Shown here piece by piece: positions 10,515-19,214 of a stretch of DNA of 64,000 bases (the first letter of the stretch is position 1; every line of letters starts with the position of its first letter). A program made the position numbers and the translations under genes. Origin of the DNA: OLB9 sp041392785 (GTDB taxonomy: Bacteria > Bacteroidota > Bacteroidia > Chitinophagales > Saprospiraceae); the NCBI GenBank assembly GCA_041392785.1, contig JAWKLK010000005.1:224791-288790 (forward strand). The letters are read 5' to 3'. The notes under the pieces are model-generated. The model was not told the origin of the DNA, ran no database searches, and was given only the letters and a program-made list of their open reading frames with translations.

Positions 10515-10540
10515 CAATGCAAACTTAGAACAATTTTATA

Positions 10541-10945
10541 ATGTCAAAAATCTTTTATTCGTTTAAACTGACTTTTATCATTTTGATAATGTTTGTTTCT
10601 GCTGTTTCATTTAGTCAAAGTGAAAACAGTTTTTTCAATGCTTTGAAAAATAATGATACAGCTGGATTAGAAATGTATTTACAAGATCAAATAGATTTAT
10701 GTATAATCGATAATCAACAGATTTTAAAAAAAGGAATAGCACTTGATAAATTGAATACTTTCTTATCTAGCCATAAAATTACGGCTATTGAAGTATTACA
10801 CAAAGGAAATTCAAAAGATAAATCATCACAATATAAGGTTGCTAAACTTACTACATCTGGAGGTGCTTTTAGAGTATTTGTTTATAGTACATCTCAAGAG
10901 ATGGGTTCTAAATCAGTAAAAGAAATTAGGATCGATAAATTTTAG
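10541..10945 (+). CDS. Small exported DUF4783-type protein
   Basis: 134 residues with an N-terminal signal peptide ending near VSFSQS. The mature part, about 105 residues, resembles the NTF2-like fold proteins grouped as DUF4783 in Bacteroidota (my recognition, not a search): ENSFFNALKNNDTAGLEMYL at the start and FRVFVYS near the end. Role unknown, probably periplasmic. It has its own promoter with an overlapping palindrome. Its stop codon TAG lies inside the left arm of the inverted repeat that it shares with the convergent protease gene. Confidence 0.7.
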   Translation: MSKIFYSFKLTFIILIMFVSAVSFSQSENSFFNALKNNDTAGLEMYLQDQIDLCIIDNQQILKKGIALDKLNTFLSSHKITAIEVLHKGNSKDKSSQYKVAKLTTSGGAFRVFVYSTSQEMGSKSVKEIRIDKF

Positions 10946-10991
10946 AGATAAAGTAGGTTAAAGTAAATCTTTTAACCTACTTTATCTCTAA
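10942..10991. terminator. Bidirectional terminator-type inverted repeat spanning two stop codons
   Basis: Two perfectly complementary 21-base arms at 10942-10962 and 10971-10991 with an 8-base loop. The left arm contains the stop codon of the rightward gene; the right arm contains the stop codon and last codons of the leftward gene. No long T-run follows on either side, so it may act through stem stability. Confidence 0.75.
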
Positions 10992-12093
10992 TGAATAATT
11001 CTATATCTTGCCTATCAATAACTCCTAATATGGCATTGCCATCAACAATTGGCACAATACTTAGTCCCATTTTTTTGAGATATTCAATGACAACACCTAA
11101 TTTTTGATCAGGTGCCACTGTTCCAATATTGTCAGAATATCTGTCATTGACGGTATTGAGATTGGTTTTATTGGTGATAGCATCTTTGATAAACAATTCA
11201 GGAAGTGTTCCTATAGGATTACCTAATAAGTCAAATACAACAAAGTTTCTTTCGCCTGATTCGAACTGCTGGAATACAAAAGGATATCCATCGTGAAGTT
11301 GGAGCTTGGTGAAAGTTGTCCTCATGACTTCTCGAGCGGTGGTTGTTTGTACTATTTCTGTCAATTTGGTTTGATCATATTCTTTTCCTGCCATCATAAA
11401 GATAAAAAGTCCTATCAATGAAAGGATAAGATTTTGTGAATATACACCAAAAATGATAAATCCAATGGCCAAAACTCGCCCTACAATAGATGCAAGGTGT
11501 GTGGCTTTGACTCTGCCTATTTTGAGTGCAATCAATGCTCTGAGTACTCTACCACCATCCATAGGAAATGCAGGAATAAGATTGAATACAAAGAGTGAAA
11601 TATTCAAAAGATTGACCCATCTGACAAAATCTAATGCGGTATTGAATTGCATCTCATCATTAGGTGGAAGTACAGATCCAGTAGTAGCCCAAAGTACCGT
11701 AGACAATACTGAGAAAATCACTAAATTTACGAATGGTCCTGCAAAAGCTATGACCAGTTCATGGGCCGGTTTTGATGGCATATTCACTAGCCTAGCAACA
11801 CCACCTATAGGCGAAAGGATGATATCTTTTGTCTTGACACCAAATCGCTTTGCAGCTAGTGCGTGCCCATATTCGTGTAAAACGACACAAATGAATAAGA
11901 TGAATACAAAACTAATGAAAAGAAGTGCTTGCTGCCAATTTGTAGTATCTACTATGGCGGTATAAGTTATAAATGATAATAATAACCCGAAAGTCCAATG
12001 TACCTTAACCGGAATATTAAAAAAGGTAGCCAGCATCAACGTGCCGTCCTTTGACAGGATGCCTTTTTTTCTCAATGGTTTTCTGTTTTCCAA
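10972..12093 (-). CDS. Site-2 protease family (M50) membrane peptidase with CBS domains
   Basis: Intramembrane zinc metalloprotease, 373 residues. The zinc motif HEYGH is at residues 73-77 and the third ligand Asp179 lies in NLIPAFPMDGGR. Five to six membrane segments come first, followed by a cytoplasmic tail with a CBS pair (residues about 250-370). No PDZ domain is visible, so it belongs to the S2P/CBS branch rather than to RseP. The first ATG lies 22 bases inside the 3' end of the acyl-CoA dehydrogenase gene; Met20 (12036) is an alternative start just before the first membrane segment. Substrate unknown. Confidence 0.9.
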   Translation of the reverse strand: MENRKPLRKKGILSKDGTLMLATFFNIPVKVHWTFGLLLSFITYTAIVDTTNWQQALLFISFVFILFICVVLHEYGHALAAKRFGVKTKDIILSPIGGVARLVNMPSKPAHELVIAFAGPFVNLVIFSVLSTVLWATTGSVLPPNDEMQFNTALDFVRWVNLLNISLFVFNLIPAFPMDGGRVLRALIALKIGRVKATHLASIVGRVLAIGFIIFGVYSQNLILSLIGLFIFMMAGKEYDQTKLTEIVQTTTAREVMRTTFTKLQLHDGYPFVFQQFESGERNFVVFDLLGNPIGTLPELFIKDAITNKTNLNTVNDRYSDNIGTVAPDQKLGVVIEYLKKMGLSIVPIVDGNAILGVIDRQDIELFIRDKVG

Positions 12094-13250
12094 AGCGGTT
12101 CATACAATTGACCAGCCAAGATGTTTCTGCTTATAACAATGCGTTGCATTTCAGATGTACCTTCATATATTTGCGTGATTTTGGCATCTCTGAGTAGGCG
12201 CTCTACATGATACTCTTTGACATAACCATAGCCACCGTGGATTTGAACAGCTTCAACAGTATGACGCATGGCCACTTCTGATGCATACAATTTCGCCATT
12301 GCCGCCGCCGTGCCGTAATCCATACCATTATCCTTCATCCATGCGGCTCTGTACACCAATAATCTGGCCGCTTCTATTTCAGTGGCCATATCGGCTAGTT
12401 TGAAAGCGATGGCTTGATGTTGAGAGATAGGTTTTCCAAATGCTTCTCTCTCTTTGGCATATTTGAGTGCCAATTCATATGCACCTGCAGCTATCCCCAA
12501 AGCTTGTGCGGCAATCCCAATCCTACCACCTGACAGGACTTTCATAGCAAATTTAAACCCAAAACCATCATCCCCAATCCTATTGGCTTTTGGTACTTTG
12601 ACATCATTGTACATAATGGTATGAGTGTCTGATGCTCTAATCCCAAGTTTATCTTCTTTGGCACCTATAACTACGCCCTCCCATGATGTTTCTACAAGTA
12701 AAGCATTGATACCTCTATGACCCTTGGCGACATCTGTCTGGGCTATGACGATATGAAGTGAAGACTTTCCGCCATTTGTGATCCAGTTTTTTGTACCGTT
12801 GAGGAGATAATAATCTCCCATATCGATAGCCGTAGTGCGTTGGCTTGTGGCATCGCTACCTGCTTCAGGTTCAGAGAGACAAAATGACCCGATCCATTCT
12901 CCCGAAGTCAGTTTAGGCAGATAATTTTGTTTTTGGTCTTCGTTGCAGAATGCTTCAATGCCCCAGCAGACCAATGAATTGTTGACAGACATTATGACGG
13001 AACACGAGCTGTCTACTTTGCTGATTTCTTCCATGGCAAGGACATATGAGACCGTATCCAAACAACCACCTCCATATTTCTCATCTACCATCATACCAAG
13101 AAAGCCCATCTCACCCATTTTTTTTACTTGTTCTGTGGGGTGAATCATATCTCTATCCCGTGCTATGACACCTGGAAGGAGCTCCATTTGAGTAAATTCT
13201 TTGGCTGCTTGCTTTACGGATTGCTGCTCTTCTGTCAATTCAAAATACAT
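12072..13250 (-). CDS. Acyl-CoA dehydrogenase
   Basis: FAD-dependent alpha,beta-dehydrogenation of acyl-CoA thioesters (beta-oxidation or branched-chain catabolism), passing electrons to ETF. At 392 residues it has the full family length. Visible motifs are the FAD-binding CLSEPEAGSDA and WITNG, and the catalytic base Glu in QIYEGTSEMQR near the C-terminus, the short-chain/butyryl-CoA position. Chain length cannot be fixed by eye. It overlaps the downstream protease gene by 22 bases, so the two are translated from one message. Confidence 0.95.
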   Translation of the reverse strand: MYFELTEEQQSVKQAAKEFTQMELLPGVIARDRDMIHPTEQVKKMGEMGFLGMMVDEKYGGGCLDTVSYVLAMEEISKVDSSCSVIMSVNNSLVCWGIEAFCNEDQKQNYLPKLTSGEWIGSFCLSEPEAGSDATSQRTTAIDMGDYYLLNGTKNWITNGGKSSLHIVIAQTDVAKGHRGINALLVETSWEGVVIGAKEDKLGIRASDTHTIMYNDVKVPKANRIGDDGFGFKFAMKVLSGGRIGIAAQALGIAAGAYELALKYAKEREAFGKPISQHQAIAFKLADMATEIEAARLLVYRAAWMKDNGMDYGTAAAMAKLYASEVAMRHTVEAVQIHGGYGYVKEYHVERLLRDAKITQIYEGTSEMQRIVISRNILAGQLYEPLWKTENH

Positions 13251-13280
13251 AACTTATCTTTTATGCCATTATTAGAGCTA

Positions 13281-13311
13281 CAAAGGTACATAGATTATAC
13301 CTATCTCCAAA
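13281..13311 (-). promoter_or_regulatory. Bacteroidota promoter for the acyl-CoA dehydrogenase operon
   Basis: On the minus strand, TTTG (13308-13311), exactly 19 bases, then TACCTTTG (13281-13288), a full match to the -33/-7 consensus. It lies about 30 bases upstream of the ATG at 13250. Confidence 0.65.
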
Positions 13312-13548
13312 ACAAGAAGGAGAAATGTGTATTATCTGGTGGAGATATTGATATTGGTACATTAAGTGTGCTTTGATAATCATCATTCCCAGTTCGATCT
13401 TTCTTATAACTATTTAAAAAATAAATAGAATCTGTGTTGTTAGTGTTGAATGGCTTGATACTATAAATACTTTTTCTGTCTCGAAAAGGAAGCCTGTAAA
13501 TTATATTACAATTGAAATAAAAAACATCATCTATTATAAAAGTATTGA

Positions 13549-13635
13549 TAAAGATACTATTTCGTCGATATAATTATATCAAGATCCGAATAAACTATTC
13601 TTAAGATATTTAAGACCTGACTTTGAAGAATATAA
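13549..13635 (+). pseudogene. Remnant of a B-type (T9SS module) gene core
   Basis: These 87 bases align without gaps to 36722-36808, inside the second B gene, with 11 mismatches by my hand count (about 87% identity), including a run of 23 identical bases. In the matching frame it reads KDTISSI-stop-LYQDPNKLFLRYLRPDFEEYN-stop, against KDTILAIELYQDPNKLFFRYLSPDLEEYK in the intact gene. It has no start, signal or sorting domain and contains in-frame stops, so it is a broken fragment. Flanking sequence on either side shows no convincing continuation. Confidence 0.8.
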
Positions 13636-13726
13636 TTAGATTAACTTATTGAATGTCCTTCAATACATTAAATAAGAATTGAAATGGCATATTTTTTTAT
13701 GGACTACTTACTACAAGACAAACTAT

Positions 13727-14665
13727 TTAAGATATCCCTTCATTCTCTGACTTCTTTTGTCTCATGTACGCTTTACCATCCATGCCCTGCAAACCTCCGG
13801 TATGAATGAATACAATATTTGATCCTGATGGAAAATAATCTTGCTTAACCAAATCAAAGAGCGCATACATCGCTTTTCCGGTGTATACAGAATCCAAATC
13901 TATCTCAAACCTTTGTCTAAAATCACGGATAAACTTGTCAAGTATAGGATCATCCTTAGCATAACCACCAAAATGATATCCATCTATCACATCGAGCTTA
14001 TCTGCCATCTCTGGCTTACACCATTTTAAAATCATATCCTTCATGAAGCCGCCCTTGAGTACAGGTATTGAGATGACTTTCGTGGGAATTACCAGGTTTT
14101 GCAACAATCCAGCAGCTGTGCCTCCTGTTCCGGATGCTAAAATGATATAATTAATAGATTTAAGTTGGTTGGCAAGCTCATGCCATAATTCTCCTACACC
14201 CATAAATGCTTCCTGATTGGTGCCACCTTCGGGTATCACATAAGGATTTGGGAAAGCGGAGATCAACATTTGAGTTTGATCACAGCATAGCTTGTCTCTG
14301 TATTGCTGTCTAGGTATCGATATCAATTTCATACCCATTGAACTACAAAAGAACAGCGTAGGATTAAACACATCGATTTCGCCTCGTACTAATCCCACAC
14401 ATGGCAAATCCAATGCCCTACATGCCGCTGCAGTTGCTGCCAAATGATTGGAAAATGCACCACCAAATGTAATAATTGTTTTTGCCCCATTTGCTTCGGC
14501 TTTCAATAAATTTCCCTTGAGTTTTCTCCATTTATTTCCAGAGATAGCAGAATGAATCATGTCATCTCTTTTTATAAACACACGCAAACCTTTATCGTCA
14601 AATAAAGGCGAAGACATCCGTTGTAGAGGAGATGGCACTTGCAAATTTAAATCTGAAAAATTCAA
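13727..14665 (-). CDS. PLP-dependent D-cysteine desulfhydrase / ACC deaminase family enzyme
   Basis: Fold-type II PLP enzyme, 312 residues. The PLP lysine is expected at Lys45 in SGNKWRKLKGN; the Gly/Ser/Asn loop FGGAFSNHLAATAAAC follows, and the phosphate-binding loop is ASGTGGTAAG. The family includes D-cysteine desulfhydrase (D-Cys to pyruvate, H2S and ammonia) and ACC deaminase. The general Bacteroidota assignment is a 1-aminocyclopropane-1-carboxylate deaminase/D-cysteine desulfhydrase family protein, and substrate cannot be decided from motifs. Monocistronic; divergent from lysS. Confidence 0.88.
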   Translation of the reverse strand: MNFSDLNLQVPSPLQRMSSPLFDDKGLRVFIKRDDMIHSAISGNKWRKLKGNLLKAEANGAKTIITFGGAFSNHLAATAAACRALDLPCVGLVRGEIDVFNPTLFFCSSMGMKLISIPRQQYRDKLCCDQTQMLISAFPNPYVIPEGGTNQEAFMGVGELWHELANQLKSINYIILASGTGGTAAGLLQNLVIPTKVISIPVLKGGFMKDMILKWCKPEMADKLDVIDGYHFGGYAKDDPILDKFIRDFRQRFEIDLDSVYTGKAMYALFDLVKQDYFPSGSNIVFIHTGGLQGMDGKAYMRQKKSENEGIS

Positions 14666-14746
14666 GACATCCAGTTAATACAATTGAATAAACAGGCATT
14701 TCTAGGTATAGTTTGTAGAGATTAAGCCATATTCACTCTGATTTTG

Positions 14747-14754
14747 TACTTTTG
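14747..14754 (+). promoter_or_regulatory. Probable -7 element for lysS
   Basis: TACTTTTG matches TAnnTTTG and lies 37 bases before the lysS ATG. I see no TTG at the right spacing upstream, so only the -7 part is supported. Confidence 0.4.
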
Positions 14755-14790
14755 TGCTTTTTATTACTTATTTCAATTCTATTTGAAGAT

Positions 14791-16302
14791 ATGCACCATT
14801 TGAGCGAGCAAGAAATCATCCGAAGGGACAACTTACAAAAATTGATCGATGCCAATATTGATCCATTTCCATCAGATACATATGACATTAATGCGTATTG
14901 CAATGATATAAAAGATCAATTCAAGCCCGATGACACTACATACCAAAATGTCAGCATGGCGGGTCGCTTGATGTCAAGAAGAATTATGGGCAAAGCTTCC
15001 TTTGGCGAGCTCCAAGACAGTACGGGCAGAATACAGATTTATATATCAAGAGATGAGATATGTCCAGGTGAGGATAAGACGATGTACAATGATGTATTTA
15101 AAAAGTGGTTGGATCTGGGGGATTTTATCGGTATCAAAGGTTATGCTTTTTATACACAAATGGGCGAATGTACCATCCATGTCACTGAACTCAAAGTTTT
15201 GTCAAAATCATTAAGGCATTTGCCTGTGGTAAAGGTAGATGATTCTGGCAAAGTACACGATGCTTTCACGGACCCTGAACAACGCTATCGCCAAAGGTAC
15301 GTTGACTTGATAGTCAACCCTCAAGTACGAGATACTTTCAAAAAGCGTACAATCATGTATAATTCTATAAGACGATATCTAAATGAAAAGGGATATTTGG
15401 AAGTAGAAACGCCTATACTACAGCCTTTGTATGGTGGTGCAGCGGCTAGGCCTTTTACAACACACCATAATACTCTGGATATGAAGTTGTATCTCAGAAT
15501 TGCCAATGAACTCTATCTAAAACGTCTTATTGTTGGTGGTTTTGATGGAGTGTATGAATTCAGCAAAGACTTTCGCAATGAAGGCATGAGCAGATTTCAC
15601 AATCCTGAATTTACACAAATTGAGTTATACGTAGCTTTTAAAGACTACGAATGGATGATGAATCTGGTAGAAGAAATGGTAGAAAAAGTAGCCATAGATA
15701 TTCATGGCACTACACAAGTACAAGTAGGCGAAAACATTATAGATTTTAAGCGACCTTGGAAGAGATTTACCATGTATGAAGCCATACAACATTATACTGG
15801 AGTTGACATCAGTACAATGGATGAAAATGAGCTCCGTGATACAGCCCGTAAGATGCAGATACATGTAGATAATACGATGGGAAAGGGTAAAATCATTGAT
15901 GAGATTTTTGGGGAAAAATGTGAAGGCAACCTTATTCAACCTACTTTTATTACAGATTATCCTGTAGAAATGTCTCCTTTGGCCAAAAGACATCCTACAA
16001 AACCTGGTCTCGTAGAGCGTTTCGAGGCTATTTGCAACAAAAAGGAAATTGCTAATGCCTTTTCAGAACTTAATGACCCACTAGATCAAAGAAAAAGATT
16101 TGAAGAACAGCTTGAATTGGGCAAACGTGGCGATAGCGAAGCTATGGTATTGGATGAAGATTTTTTGAGGGCACTTGAGTACGGTATGCCGCCTACAGCG
16201 GGCTTAGGTATAGGTATGGATAGACTTGCCATGATTATGACAAATCAGAATTCCATACAGGAAGTGTTATTCTTTCCGCAAATGAAGGCTGAGAAAGAAT
16301 AA
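14791..16302 (+). CDS. lysS: Lysyl-tRNA synthetase, class II
   Basis: Charges tRNA-Lys with lysine. From the ATG at 14791 the protein has 503 residues and begins MHHLSEQEIIRRDNLQKL, which fits the family; an upstream ATG at 14752 would add a hydrophobic stretch (CFLLLISILF) that does not belong and would overlap the -7 box. An N-terminal OB anticodon-binding domain (VSMAGRLMSRRIMGKASF) is followed by the class II core with motif 2 FRNEGMSRFHNPEFTQIE and motif 3 GLGIGMDRLAMIM. The stop shares its last A with the ATG of plsC. Confidence 0.97.
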   Translation: MHHLSEQEIIRRDNLQKLIDANIDPFPSDTYDINAYCNDIKDQFKPDDTTYQNVSMAGRLMSRRIMGKASFGELQDSTGRIQIYISRDEICPGEDKTMYNDVFKKWLDLGDFIGIKGYAFYTQMGECTIHVTELKVLSKSLRHLPVVKVDDSGKVHDAFTDPEQRYRQRYVDLIVNPQVRDTFKKRTIMYNSIRRYLNEKGYLEVETPILQPLYGGAAARPFTTHHNTLDMKLYLRIANELYLKRLIVGGFDGVYEFSKDFRNEGMSRFHNPEFTQIELYVAFKDYEWMMNLVEEMVEKVAIDIHGTTQVQVGENIIDFKRPWKRFTMYEAIQHYTGVDISTMDENELRDTARKMQIHVDNTMGKGKIIDEIFGEKCEGNLIQPTFITDYPVEMSPLAKRHPTKPGLVERFEAICNKKEIANAFSELNDPLDQRKRFEEQLELGKRGDSEAMVLDEDFLRALEYGMPPTAGLGIGMDRLAMIMTNQNSIQEVLFFPQMKAEKE

Positions 16303-17066
16303 TGAATTATTTCTTATTGCCTCTTTCAATTTTACGAGCAATCCTTGTATTCGGCGGGATGGCTTTGTTTATGCTAGTATATGGCATTAGTTGTCTTTTC
16401 ATTCCTCATAGTAAGGAAAGGGCTTTGCAATTGCGTAAAAATTATTTGAAATATTGGGCAATACCTGTATTAAATATACACATTGAAGTGGAGGGAACAC
16501 CGTCAAAAATACCATCTCTCTATGTAAGTAACCACAGATCCTTTGCTGACCCAATAGTAGTATGCAGATATCTTGACGCTTTTGTAATTGCCAAAGCTGA
16601 AGTCGCTGACTATCCTATCATCAACAAAGGTGCAGAGCTTACTGGAGTAGTGTGGGTAAATCGCTCCAATAAAGACAGTAGAGCTGCTACTAGATATAAA
16701 ATGGTAGAAATTATAAAACTAGGGTACAATGTGCTGGTGTTTCCTGAAGGGACTGTAGGAATTGAAAAAAATACTTTGCCATTTCACAAAGGGACTTTTA
16801 TTGAAGCAGCTGAGCACAATTTTCCTCTAATCCCTATCACCATTGAATATAAATCGAAAAAAGATCTTTGGGTAATTCCAAATCTCTTGCTCCAATATGC
16901 CTACCAATTTGCAAAATGGAAGACTGTGGTAAGTTTGAAATTCGGCGCACCGATCCAATCAACAGATGGTGAAAGTATGCAGGAATATGCTTATCAATGG
17001 ATCAATCAGTCATTGCATGACATGCACCAAAAGTGGGAACATCATTTTGCCACTATTTCACAATGA
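16302..17066 (+). CDS. plsC: 1-acyl-sn-glycerol-3-phosphate acyltransferase
   Basis: Membrane enzyme that acylates lysophosphatidic acid to phosphatidic acid, or a related PlsC-family acyltransferase. 254 residues with one N-terminal membrane segment (about 5-32). The catalytic motif NHRSFAD (NHxxxxD) is near residue 76 and the acceptor-binding motif FPEGTVG near residue 147. Translationally coupled to lysS by a one-base overlap. Its last 14 bases overlap the 3' end of the convergent cyclophilin gene, leaving no room for a terminator. Confidence 0.92.
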   Translation: MNYFLLPLSILRAILVFGGMALFMLVYGISCLFIPHSKERALQLRKNYLKYWAIPVLNIHIEVEGTPSKIPSLYVSNHRSFADPIVVCRYLDAFVIAKAEVADYPIINKGAELTGVVWVNRSNKDSRAATRYKMVEIIKLGYNVLVFPEGTVGIEKNTLPFHKGTFIEAAEHNFPLIPITIEYKSKKDLWVIPNLLLQYAYQFAKWKTVVSLKFGAPIQSTDGESMQEYAYQWINQSLHDMHQKWEHHFATISQ

Positions 17067-19071
17067 TAATTTCATTGATCTGATCCCCTATTTCTATTTT
17101 TTGCACCACATCCATACCTTCAACAACTCTGCCAAAAATTGTATATTTACCATCAAGATGGGGTGTTGGTGAATGGGTAATAAACCACTGTGTTCCTTCA
17201 GTGTGCGGCCCTGCTGAAGCCATACCAACATAACCTTGATTATTATAATTTATTTGAGCTATCTCTGACCTTATAGTATAATCAAGTCCTCCAAATCCAT
17301 CCCCTCTCGGACAACCTGTCTGTACCACAAAATTAGGCACAACTCTATGAAAATATTTACCATTATAATAGTTTGAATCTGCAAGTGCAATAAAGTTAGC
17401 AACACTGCCTGGAGCAAGATTTTTATGTAAAACAATTCGAATCAATCCCTTGGTAGTTTTTACCGCTGCAATAGTGGAATCCGATAGCGTTGCTAGTAAA
17501 TCCCAATTAATGGGATGATTATATTTAGGAAATTTTGGAGAAAATTTCTCTCCTTTCAGATATTCAATTGCGCTTTTTAGTGCATTATAAGCTTCCTGAT
17601 CGCGCGGAATTGAGAGTTTTTGAAGCCCTAATTCAAGTGATGAAATATCTTTTATCCATTCCTGCCACTGCAACTCAGGATTCTTTAATATTTCAGAAAC
17701 TGTAGCGATCTCCCCAGGATCACCTTGTTGTATAGCCGTCAAAAACAGATGTAACATTGAAGCCTTTACTTGACCGTATCCATTGCCAAAAGCTCTGAAA
17801 AAGTTTTTATTTGTCAATATCGACCCAAGACCTTCTAAGGCTTTGATCTTTAATAATGATGACTTTTCGGTATTGTATAATGATATTAATTGTGGATAAT
17901 TAAATGGGTCAAATGCCAATGCTTCAATATAAGAAGCCTTGGCATAATCACTTTTGGATTCTTTAATATTCTTTATGATTCGTTCAGTAAATGCAGCCTT
18001 ACTCTTGGTAAAATAAAGTGCTGTATGATTTAAAACAGCACCATTCATCAAAGACCTCACCTGCCAAGGTACAGTGACAGTATCATATGCAGTATAGATA
18101 GGTACATCCTCCATGATGCCATTTCTTAATATCGCATCAGCAGCTACGGTTGCGATGTGTACATTATCATTTTTTGCCCACTCAAGCAGCTGATTTTTTA
18201 CATCCAAATAAGGAAACTTACTGATAGATCTTATAATGTTACACATAACCCTATGATCTTGTTCAGAGACAGATTTTGCTTTTAGAGCAGTGAGAAAATC
18301 AGTATCTGTGCTCCTACCAAATGCAGTGGCCAATGCCATTCTAATATCGGGATTTTGTTCTTTTCCAAAAACTTCGGTTAACCTTACTTTATATAAATCC
18401 AATGAAGTGCTCTTCTCTCTGGCCAAGTAATGAGCGGCATAAAGTCTTACCTCTTCCGGGACTCCAAATGTATAGAGTAAGTCTACCATGCGAGATGTGC
18501 CCTCTTCTGCTGAAATACCTCTCAACGCCATCCTATAAATTGCTTTGGCTTGACCCAAAAGCAATAAGGTATCCGTACTCCTATATGTCTTTACGGTAGC
18601 TAAAGATTTTAAATCAGATAATAAGCCTAATTTACCTACTGCTTCTAGAATATTTGCATTGAAGGTATTATTTATATCCAAGGTGTCTTTTGCGGTAAAA
18701 GCTGCAATGAGTTTATCAGTGGCTTTGACGTTTCCTGATTGCCCTAATGCAAAAGCTGCAGCGGATCGCACTTCCAAAATCGGATCATTCAACATAATAT
18801 AAAGTGAGTCCGCCGCTTTGGGATCTTGAATTGAACCAAAAGCCATGACAGCCAAGTAACGATATGAAGGATTTTCATGCCGGAAATAGCCATATAATGC
18901 ACTATTATCTTGTTGATCTTGCAAATCCAATATACGCCTAACTTCTGTATCTGAAATATCTACAGCAATTTTTGTTTCTTTTACTTTATTATCTGGAACA
19001 CAAGACCAAATCAGCATTATTTTGAAAGTCAATATAAAATACAATGTATATTTCATAAAATAAATTTTCAT
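17053..19071 (-). CDS. Lipoprotein with HEAT repeats and a C-terminal cyclophilin domain
   Basis: About 672 residues. A lipoprotein signal (hydrophobic segment ending IWSC) is followed by some 480 residues of HEAT-like alpha repeats (YRYLAVMAFGSIQDPKAAD, EVRSAAAFALGQSG and others). The last 140 residues are a cyclophilin-type peptidyl-prolyl isomerase with YFHRVVPNFVVQTGCPRGDG, EGTQWFITHSPTPHLDGKYT and FGRVVEG. Likely a periplasmic or outer-membrane folding factor with a scaffold; partners are unknown. The reading frame extends to 19113, but starting at 19071 or 19056 gives a normal lipoprotein signal, so I chose 19071. Confidence 0.85.
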   Translation of the reverse strand: MKIYFMKYTLYFILTFKIMLIWSCVPDNKVKETKIAVDISDTEVRRILDLQDQQDNSALYGYFRHENPSYRYLAVMAFGSIQDPKAADSLYIMLNDPILEVRSAAAFALGQSGNVKATDKLIAAFTAKDTLDINNTFNANILEAVGKLGLLSDLKSLATVKTYRSTDTLLLLGQAKAIYRMALRGISAEEGTSRMVDLLYTFGVPEEVRLYAAHYLAREKSTSLDLYKVRLTEVFGKEQNPDIRMALATAFGRSTDTDFLTALKAKSVSEQDHRVMCNIIRSISKFPYLDVKNQLLEWAKNDNVHIATVAADAILRNGIMEDVPIYTAYDTVTVPWQVRSLMNGAVLNHTALYFTKSKAAFTERIIKNIKESKSDYAKASYIEALAFDPFNYPQLISLYNTEKSSLLKIKALEGLGSILTNKNFFRAFGNGYGQVKASMLHLFLTAIQQGDPGEIATVSEILKNPELQWQEWIKDISSLELGLQKLSIPRDQEAYNALKSAIEYLKGEKFSPKFPKYNHPINWDLLATLSDSTIAAVKTTKGLIRIVLHKNLAPGSVANFIALADSNYYNGKYFHRVVPNFVVQTGCPRGDGFGGLDYTIRSEIAQINYNNQGYVGMASAGPHTEGTQWFITHSPTPHLDGKYTIFGRVVEGMDVVQKIEIGDQINEIIIVK

Positions 19072-19168
19072 TTTGAGCAATGTCCTTTTATATTTGATTA
19101 TTCGGTGATACAATACATGATTAAAATATAAATTCGCCCAAAATTACCCTTTTTGAATGACTTTTTAA

Positions 19169-19197
19169 TTGTTAATCTTTGAATTTCCTTATCTTTG
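19169..19197 (+). promoter_or_regulatory. Promoter for smpB
   Basis: TTG at 19169-19171, an 18-base spacer and TATCTTTG at 19190-19197 (full TAnnTTTG match), 17 bases before the smpB ATG. It supports the internal start at 19215, since the upstream in-frame ATG at 19179 would lie inside the promoter. Confidence 0.6.
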
Positions 19198-19214
19198 CTG
19201 CCTTTTCAGAAAAT

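Larger units (their letters stand above)
13251..13726. other. Long intergenic region with a promoter and a gene remnant
   Basis: Between the leftward dehydrogenase and the 3' end of the leftward desulfhydrase-like gene. The left end holds the dehydrogenase promoter. The middle holds an 87-base remnant of a B-type T9SS gene, listed separately. The rest (about 13312-13548 and 13636-13726) is AT-rich, with stops in all frames and no recognised signal. Confidence 0.7.

Noticed and set aside
14752..14790. Longer lysS start
   Set aside because: It would overlap the -7 element and add a hydrophobic leader unknown in LysS.
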